Source: Desulfovibrio cuneatus DSM 11391
GTDB lineage: Bacteria; Desulfobacterota; Desulfovibrionia; Desulfovibrionales; Desulfovibrionaceae
DNA: 64,000 bases
Assembly (NCBI RefSeq): GCF_000430005.1
Contig: NZ_KE387019.1
Span: 53,598 to 117,597, forward strand
Reading direction: 5' to 3'
Shown: positions 59,569 through 64,000 of the stretch, in pieces
How the letters are laid out: every line of letters begins with the position of its first letter
How positions within the stretch are numbered: the stretch's first letter is position 1
Notes under the pieces: model-generated
The model's input: only the letters and a program-made list of their open reading frames with translations
The model's database searches: none
Told to the model about the DNA's origin: nothing
Translations under genes and position numbers: made by a program

Positions 59569-60057
59569 ATGAGTGGAGCGGAACGATATACGCAACAGTA
59601 TCCTGTTTCCTGGGCACAATTGCACCGGGATACAAAAGCGCTGGCTGCGCGTTTGGTGGAAATGGGGCCATTCAAGGGTATTATTGCTGTCACCAGGGGG
59701 GGGCTTGTGCCCACTGCTGTTGTGGCCCGGGAACTGGAAATTCACATGATTGAAACCATGTGTCTGGTGAGCTACGACTGGCAGTCGCAAAACGACGGCT
59801 GCACCATTTTGAAAACGGTAGAAGGTGACGGCAAAGGCTGGCTTGTGTTGGACGATCTCGTAGACACCGGAAAAACTATGGCTGTGGTGCGCGAACTGCT
59901 GCCAGAAGCTACCCTGGCAGCTATTTATGCCAAGCCAGGTGGCGTGAATTCTGTGGATGTCTATGTTTCAGAAGTCAGCCAGGACACGTGGATACTGTTC
60001 CCGTGGGATGTGGAAGCGCAATACGTCAAGCCGTTGGTGGCGCGCTGCGAAAAATAA
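59569..60057 (+). CDS. gpt: xanthine phosphoribosyltransferase
   Basis: A 162-residue type I phosphoribosyltransferase of the Gpt type, salvaging xanthine and guanine with PRPP. The PRPP loop is LVLDDLVDTGKTM, the N-terminal pyrophosphate loop VTRGGLVPTAVVAREL and the C-terminal purine region DTWILFPWDVEAQYV. Length is close to E. coli Gpt (152). AAGGG lies about 9 bases before ATG 59569. A BMP-type nucleoside importer follows, which supports a purine-salvage role. Confidence 0.92.
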   Translation: MSGAERYTQQYPVSWAQLHRDTKALAARLVEMGPFKGIIAVTRGGLVPTAVVARELEIHMIETMCLVSYDWQSQNDGCTILKTVEGDGKGWLVLDDLVDTGKTMAVVRELLPEATLAAIYAKPGGVNSVDVYVSEVSQDTWILFPWDVEAQYVKPLVARCEK

Positions 60058-60069
60058 CTTTGGCCCGGT

Positions 60070-60260
60070 TGCCGGCCTTCCTTCGGGGGGTCGGCGTTTT
60101 TTTTCCGCTCCGGCGGCGGGTTATATGCTCCGGCGGGCGGGGCCGCCTACGCCCCACCTTGTCGCTTCACGGCTCGCTACGCTTGCGACTGCCGTGGCAG
60201 GGAAGTGCTTGCAGACCGTATGTTTTAAGGGTAACTGAAAGGGGCGTCACGTGCCTTGTA
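60070..60260. repeat. diverged R1/C repeat region
   Basis: The 265-base gap before the BMP gene contains GGCCGGTTGCCGGCC- and CCGGCGGCGGG-type inverted segments, a diverged inverted R1 copy (60153-60197, TTCACGGCTCGCTACGC...GACTGCCGTGG) and a tail-C scrap GGGGCGTCACGTGCC (60241-60255). Hairpin A is not present. Confidence 0.6.
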
Positions 60261-60322
60261 TATGATGAGGCAGTGCCTCCCATAACAAATCATATCATTT
60301 CACTATCATTCAGGAGGATTCC

Positions 60323-61393
60323 ATGCGTGCAATACTACTGGCCCTTATGCTGACCTTGGGGCTGTGTGCCCCGGCAGTGGCTGCGGAAGGCAAGCCCAAG
60401 GAAAAGTTGAAAATAGGGTTTGTGTATGTTTCCCCCGTTGGGGATGAAGGCTGGTCTTACCAGCATGATCTTGCCCGCAAGGAGCTTGAAAAAGACCCCA
60501 ACATTACCACCACCTTTGTGGAAAGTGTGAAGGAAGGGGCGGACTCCGAACGGGTTATTTTGAACATGGCCCGTAAAGACCACGACATTATCATTACTAC
60601 CAGCTTCGGGTTTATGGACCCCACCATGCGCGTGGCGTCCCAGTTCCCCAACATTACGTTTCTGCACTGTTCCGGCTATAAAATGTCGGAAAACGTCAGC
60701 AACTATTTTGGCCGCATGTATCAGGCCCGTTTCCTTACGGGTGTGGTGGCTGGTCGCATGACCAAAAGCAATATTATTGGTTATGTTGCGGCCTTCCCCA
60801 TTCCGGAAGTGATTCGCGGCATCAACGCTTTTACCTTGGGTGTGCGTTCCGTAAACCCTAAGGCTGAAGTGCGCGTGGTGTGGAGCAAAACATGGTACGA
60901 CCCACTGGTGGAAAAAGAAGGGGCTAAAAGCCTGCTGGATGTTGGTGCAGACGTGATTACCCAGCACCAGGATTCTCCCGGCCCACAAGTGGCTGCGCAG
61001 GAAAAAGGCGTGTACTCCATTGGGTATAACACCGATATGACTAAAGTTGCTCCCAATGCGCACCTTGTGGCTGCTATTTGGAACTGGACCCCCTTCTATA
61101 AAGATATGGTGGAAAAAGTACGCAAAGGCCAGTGGAAGTCCGGCTCTTTCTGGCCCGGCATGGAATCAGGCATAGTGGATATTTCCGGCTTTGGCCCCAT
61201 GGTGCCCAAAGCAGTGCAGGAAGAAGCCCGTGCCCGCCGCCAGGATATTATTGACGGCAAGCTCGTGGTGTTTAAAGGCCCGGTGCTGGACCAAAGCGGT
61301 GCCGTGCGCATTCAGGACGGCGCACTGCCCACCGACAAAGAACTGCTGGAAATGAACTGGTTTGTGCAGGGTGTTGTTGGCTCACCAAAATAA
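60323..61393 (+). CDS. BMP family (PnrA-like) ABC substrate-binding protein
   Basis: A 356-residue periplasmic binding protein with a signal peptide (about 1-21, ending AVAA; no lipobox). Family segments: KIGFVYVSPVGDEGWSYQHD, IITTSFGFMDPTMRVA, NYFGRMYQARFLTGVVAG and TQHQDSPGPQVAA. BMP proteins such as Treponema PnrA bind purine nucleosides. AGGAGG (60312-60317) is 5 bases before ATG 60323. Two permeases and an ATPase follow, and gpt precedes; import of purine nucleosides is the likely function. Confidence 0.92.
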   Translation: MRAILLALMLTLGLCAPAVAAEGKPKEKLKIGFVYVSPVGDEGWSYQHDLARKELEKDPNITTTFVESVKEGADSERVILNMARKDHDIIITTSFGFMDPTMRVASQFPNITFLHCSGYKMSENVSNYFGRMYQARFLTGVVAGRMTKSNIIGYVAAFPIPEVIRGINAFTLGVRSVNPKAEVRVVWSKTWYDPLVEKEGAKSLLDVGADVITQHQDSPGPQVAAQEKGVYSIGYNTDMTKVAPNAHLVAAIWNWTPFYKDMVEKVRKGQWKSGSFWPGMESGIVDISGFGPMVPKAVQEEARARRQDIIDGKLVVFKGPVLDQSGAVRIQDGALPTDKELLEMNWFVQGVVGSPK

Positions 61394-61404
61394 AGAAGTA
61401 CTCA

Positions 61405-61664
61405 TTGGGGAGGCTCTGCCTCCCCAAACCCCTCTTTTCTTCGCTTGGGCGTCGTGGAGATGTGCAGGGCAGCAAAGCTGCCCTGCACCCTCCGCCCTCA
61501 CTCCACGGCTCGCAACACTCGCGACTGCCGTCGGTTGAAGGACATGATGCCCTTGGAGTCCCACATACGGGTTAAGTTTTTCGCGGGGCGAAAAGCTTAA
61601 CGCAAATGGGGGTCAAGGGGCGTCACGCCCCTTGCAGGGGGCTTGGGGGACAGCGTCCCCCAAG
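61405..61664. repeat. A-R1-C composite repeat between BMP gene and permease
   Basis: Hairpin A (61405-61427), an R1 arm palindrome GTGCAGGGCAGC/GCTGCCCTGCAC (61462-61488), inverted R1 (61488-61532), a further hairpin TTAAGTTTTTCGC/GCGAAAAGCTTAA (61573-61600) and tail C (61603-61664). Order and length match 37073-37335. Hairpin A lies 11 bases after the BMP stop and could reduce expression of the permease genes relative to the binding protein. Confidence 0.88.
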
Positions 61665-61707
61665 TAAAAACAATCATATTCTTAATTACCATTTTTGCGA
61701 GGCTCCT

Positions 61708-62802
61708 TTGCGAACCTGGAAAGTTACAAGAAGAACGGAGCCCCTGGGCTGGGGCTCCTTTCTTCTTTTCATCATGGCGTTTGGCATTTCCTTGGCTATC
61801 AGCGGGTTCCTGTTGTTTTTGCAGGGCAAACCGGGGCTGGGGGGCATTTTGCTGCTGCTTGAGGGGGGCTTTGGCCACGGCTACAGCCTGGAAGATACCT
61901 TCTTGAAAGCCATCCCCATTTTCTTGTGCGCCGCTGGCGTGGCGGTGTGCTTTCGTATGCAGGTGTGGAACATTGGGGTAGAAGGGCAGTATGTGATGGG
62001 CGCTGCCGGGGCTACATGGGTGGTGCTTACCTTCCCTGATGCCCCCATGTGGGCCATGCTGCCTGCCATGGGCATTGGGGCCATGGTGGCAGGGGGCCTG
62101 TGGGCCAGCCTGCCTGCCTTGCTGCGCCTGTATGCCCACATGAACGAAATCATTTCTTCCCTTATGCTGAACTACATCGCCCTGGTTATTTTGCAGCGCC
62201 TTGTGTATGGCCCCTGGAAAGACCCGGACGGTGCAGGCTTCCCCCACACCATGGTATTCCCGGACCCTGCTGTTATTGGCACGTTTCTGGGGCGCATCCA
62301 CTATGGGCTGTTGGCCTGCCTTGTGTGCGGCCTGGGGCTGGTGTTTTTTTTGAAGCGCACCCGCCTGGGGTTTGAAGTGACCGTTGGCGGGGAAAACGCC
62401 ACGGCTGCGCGGTATGCAGGCATGCCTTATGCCCGGCTGGTGCTGTTCGTTTTTGTGGTGTGCGGGGCGCTGGCTGGCCTTGCCGGGGGTATTGAAACTT
62501 CCGCTGTGCTGCACCGCCTGAGCATGAATATCAGCGTGGGGTATGGCTACACCGCCATTGTGGTGGCCTGGCTTGCCCGCCTGCGGGTGGGGCGCATTGC
62601 CCTGTTCGCCTTTTTGCTGGCTGGCCTGCGGGTGGGTGTGGAAAATTTACAGCTTGAACTGGGCGTTCCTGCTGCGTTTGCTGGCATGATGGAAGGCTGC
62701 ATTTTGCTTACGGTGCTGGCGGCCCAGTTTTTTGACAATTACGCCCTGCGGCGTGTGCAGGCCCAGCCTGCCGCTGCGGGCCAGAAAGGAGCAGGGGCAT
62801 GA
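61708..62802 (+). CDS. BMP-type ABC transporter permease 1
   Basis: A 364-residue inner-membrane subunit with about 10 helices. VWNIGVEGQYVMGAAGA carries the EAA-like family motif of nucleoside/simple-sugar permeases, and VTVGGENATAARYAGM is also conserved. TTG 61708 is proposed as start: GAGG (61699-61702) is 5 bases upstream and the protein then begins MRTWKVTRRTEPLG, whereas the frame further upstream runs into the repeat tail C. It overlaps the next permease by 4 bases (ATGA). Confidence 0.9.
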   Translation: MRTWKVTRRTEPLGWGSFLLFIMAFGISLAISGFLLFLQGKPGLGGILLLLEGGFGHGYSLEDTFLKAIPIFLCAAGVAVCFRMQVWNIGVEGQYVMGAAGATWVVLTFPDAPMWAMLPAMGIGAMVAGGLWASLPALLRLYAHMNEIISSLMLNYIALVILQRLVYGPWKDPDGAGFPHTMVFPDPAVIGTFLGRIHYGLLACLVCGLGLVFFLKRTRLGFEVTVGGENATAARYAGMPYARLVLFVFVVCGALAGLAGGIETSAVLHRLSMNISVGYGYTAIVVAWLARLRVGRIALFAFLLAGLRVGVENLQLELGVPAAFAGMMEGCILLTVLAAQFFDNYALRRVQAQPAAAGQKGAGA

Positions 62803-63722
62803 CCTTTGCGCTGTTTTTAAAGGTGCTGTTTTCTGCCATTGAGCAGGGCACCCCGTTGTTGTATGCCACCCTTGGTGCCATTATTACGGAACGCTCCGGG
62901 GTGCTGAACCTGGGGGTGGAAGGCATGATGATTGTGGCGGCCTTTGCAGGATTTTTCGGCCTGCACCTAACGGGCAACCCGTGGCTTGGCCTACTGGCTG
63001 CGGGCATTGCTGCGGCCTTTATGGGCAGCCTGCACGGGGTGGTGTGCCTTGTGTTTCAGGGCAACCAGGTGGTTTCCGGCTTGGCCCTGACCATTTTGGG
63101 CCTGGGGCTGGCAGACTTTTTGGGCGCGCCCTACATTGGCACTGTCACCAAAGGGTTCAACCCCATTGCCTTGCCGTGGCTTTCTTCCCTGCCCGTACTG
63201 GGGCCTGTGCTGTTTACCCATGATGTGCTGGTGTACATTTCCTTTCTGCTGGCCCCTGCGGCCTGGTTTGTGCTTACCCGCACCCGCTGGGGATTAGCCC
63301 TTTGCGCCACAGGGGAAAACCCCCAGGCCGTGGCTGCGGCGGGCCTTTCCCCCCTGGCGTGGCGCTGGGTGGGCATTGTGGTAGGGGGCTTCCTTATTGG
63401 TTGCGGCGGGGGCTACCTTTCCCTTGCTTCCAGCCATGAATGGACCCACAGCATCAGCGCCGGGCGCGGCTGGATAGCCATAGCCCTGGTTATTTTCTCC
63501 TTTTGGCGGCCTGGGCGGGCTGTGCTGGGGGCTTATCTGTTCTGCGGGGTCAGCGCCTTCCAGTTGCGCCTGCAATCTGCCGGGGTGCTGCAAATTCCTA
63601 CATGGCTGCTGGATATGTTCCCGTATTTGCTTACCCTGCTTGTGTTGCTGCTGTCTTCTGCCAGGGGCAAGGGCAGGGCAGCGCCCAAGGCCCTTGGGGT
63701 AAACCTGGAGCCAGGAGCCTAA
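62799..63722 (+). CDS. BMP-type ABC transporter permease 2
   Basis: A 307-residue permease with about 9 helices. TPLLYATLGAIITERSGVLN and LGVEGMMIVAAFAG are the hallmarks of the second permease of nucleoside importers (NupQ/YufQ type); CATGENPQAVAAAGL matches the conserved cytoplasmic loop. It overlaps the first permease by 4 bases and precedes the ATPase by 1 base. Confidence 0.93.
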   Translation: MTFALFLKVLFSAIEQGTPLLYATLGAIITERSGVLNLGVEGMMIVAAFAGFFGLHLTGNPWLGLLAAGIAAAFMGSLHGVVCLVFQGNQVVSGLALTILGLGLADFLGAPYIGTVTKGFNPIALPWLSSLPVLGPVLFTHDVLVYISFLLAPAAWFVLTRTRWGLALCATGENPQAVAAAGLSPLAWRWVGIVVGGFLIGCGGGYLSLASSHEWTHSISAGRGWIAIALVIFSFWRPGRAVLGAYLFCGVSAFQLRLQSAGVLQIPTWLLDMFPYLLTLLVLLLSSARGKGRAAPKALGVNLEPGA

Positions 63723-63723
63723 T

Positions 63724-64000
63724 ATGCATACAACGCAGCCCTTGGTGAGTCTTGAAGGCATTTGCAAGTCGTTTGGCCCGGTAAAGGCCAACAACAATAT
63801 TTCCCTGAACTTTTACCCCGGCCGCATCAAGGCCCTGTTGGGGGAAAACGGGGCAGGCAAAAGCACCCTTATGTCCATGCTGGCAGGTAGCTTGCAGCCC
63901 GATGCCGGCACCATTCGGGTGCTGGGCACGCCTGTGCGCTTCACTTCCCCTCGTCATGCCCACAACGCGGGCATTGGCATGGTGTACCAGCATTTTAAGC
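63724..64000 (+). CDS. BMP-type ABC transporter ATP-binding protein (partial)
   Basis: The first 92 residues of an ATPase cut by the window end. It starts MHTTQPLVSLEGICKSFGPV, has Walker A LLGENGAGKST and the Q loop GMVYQHFK, both as in the double-ATPase (RbsA/NupO-like) subunits of nucleoside importers, which are normally about 500 residues. It starts one base after the stop of permease 2. Confidence 0.93.
   Translation, partial: MHTTQPLVSLEGICKSFGPVKANNNISLNFYPGRIKALLGENGAGKSTLMSMLAGSLQPDAGTIRVLGTPVRFTSPRHAHNAGIGMVYQHFK

Noticed and set aside
61606-61707. ATG at 61606 as start of BMP permease 1
   Set aside because: It would translate the tail-C repeat; TTG 61708 has a proper ribosome site.

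Overview
The window reads as a chromosome segment of an anaerobic, sulfate-reducer-like deltaproteobacterium, most probably a member of the Desulfovibrionaceae. The support is a combination of features rather than one marker: a rubredoxin with a C-x4-C first knuckle (the Desulfovibrio desulfuricans Rd-2 type), a tungsten/molybdenum-type aldehyde:ferredoxin oxidoreductase with its own ferredoxin, a Tat-exported DMSO-reductase-type complex, an LPS (heptose) gene cluster, an envC-ctpA-yibQ cell-envelope trio and moderately GC-rich coding sequence. The species cannot be named from the sequence. No rRNA, tRNA, CRISPR array, prophage or transposase gene was seen.

Layout. 1-5656: tandem repeats, a MagIII/endonuclease III-like DNA glycosylase, then EnvC-like, CtpA and YibQ-like envelope proteins. 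5868-9694: CstA family transporter, M48 protease and Tag glycosylase (all minus). 9935-17574: a signalling block with a catalytically degenerate PEP-synthase-like protein and a single-domain response regulator (minus), a divergent histidine kinase, and a large HD-GYP receptor. 17914-23286 (minus): L-serine dehydratase, an ABC ATPase, an ABC permease interrupted by an in-frame TGA and a DUF2318 protein (similar to the iron-uptake P19 neighbourhood), then a persulfide-dioxygenase-like hydrolase and a rhodanese. 23761-30843: MFS transporter, MalT/LuxR-type regulator, dicarboxylate/amino-acid symporter, an unknown secreted protein and a possible small RNA. 31110-39345: panB followed by a complete trp operon (leader peptide, attenuator, trpE, trpGD fusion, trpC, trpF, trpB, trpA). 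39601-44123: ferredoxin-AOR pair, APC permease, rubredoxin. 44802-49332: dmsABC plus a TorD-type chaperone. 49480-55380 (minus): LPS cluster with hldD, a CobD-like PLP enzyme, GT4 glycosyltransferase, O-antigen ligase and Stealth phosphotransferase. 55757-64000: sigma-54 activator, PpiD/SurA-like foldase, xanthine phosphoribosyltransferase and a BMP-type nucleoside ABC importer that runs off the end.

The intergenic DNA is crowded with repeats. Family B is a long imperfect palindrome (about 125-160 bp, MITE- or BIME-like) with at least eight whole or partial copies; at four genes (pps-like, sdaA, the LuxR-type regulator and trpE) the TAG stop codon lies exactly on its edge. A second, composite element (hairpin A + R1 + palindromic tail C, about 260 bp) sits between trpF and trpB and between the BMP protein and its permease, with a decayed copy before yibQ and fragments elsewhere. 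Both families lie inside otherwise tightly packed operons, so they are likely transcribed and may influence termination, RNA stability or ribosome binding.

Functionally the window links envelope biogenesis, anaerobic respiration (DMSO reductase), aldehyde oxidation, sulfur handling, tryptophan synthesis controlled by ribosome-mediated attenuation, and purine salvage. The most unusual items are the two-component locus with a PEP-synthase-like protein that has lost its phospho-histidine, the TGA-interrupted permease, and the repeat families that abut or supply stop codons and ribosome-binding sites.
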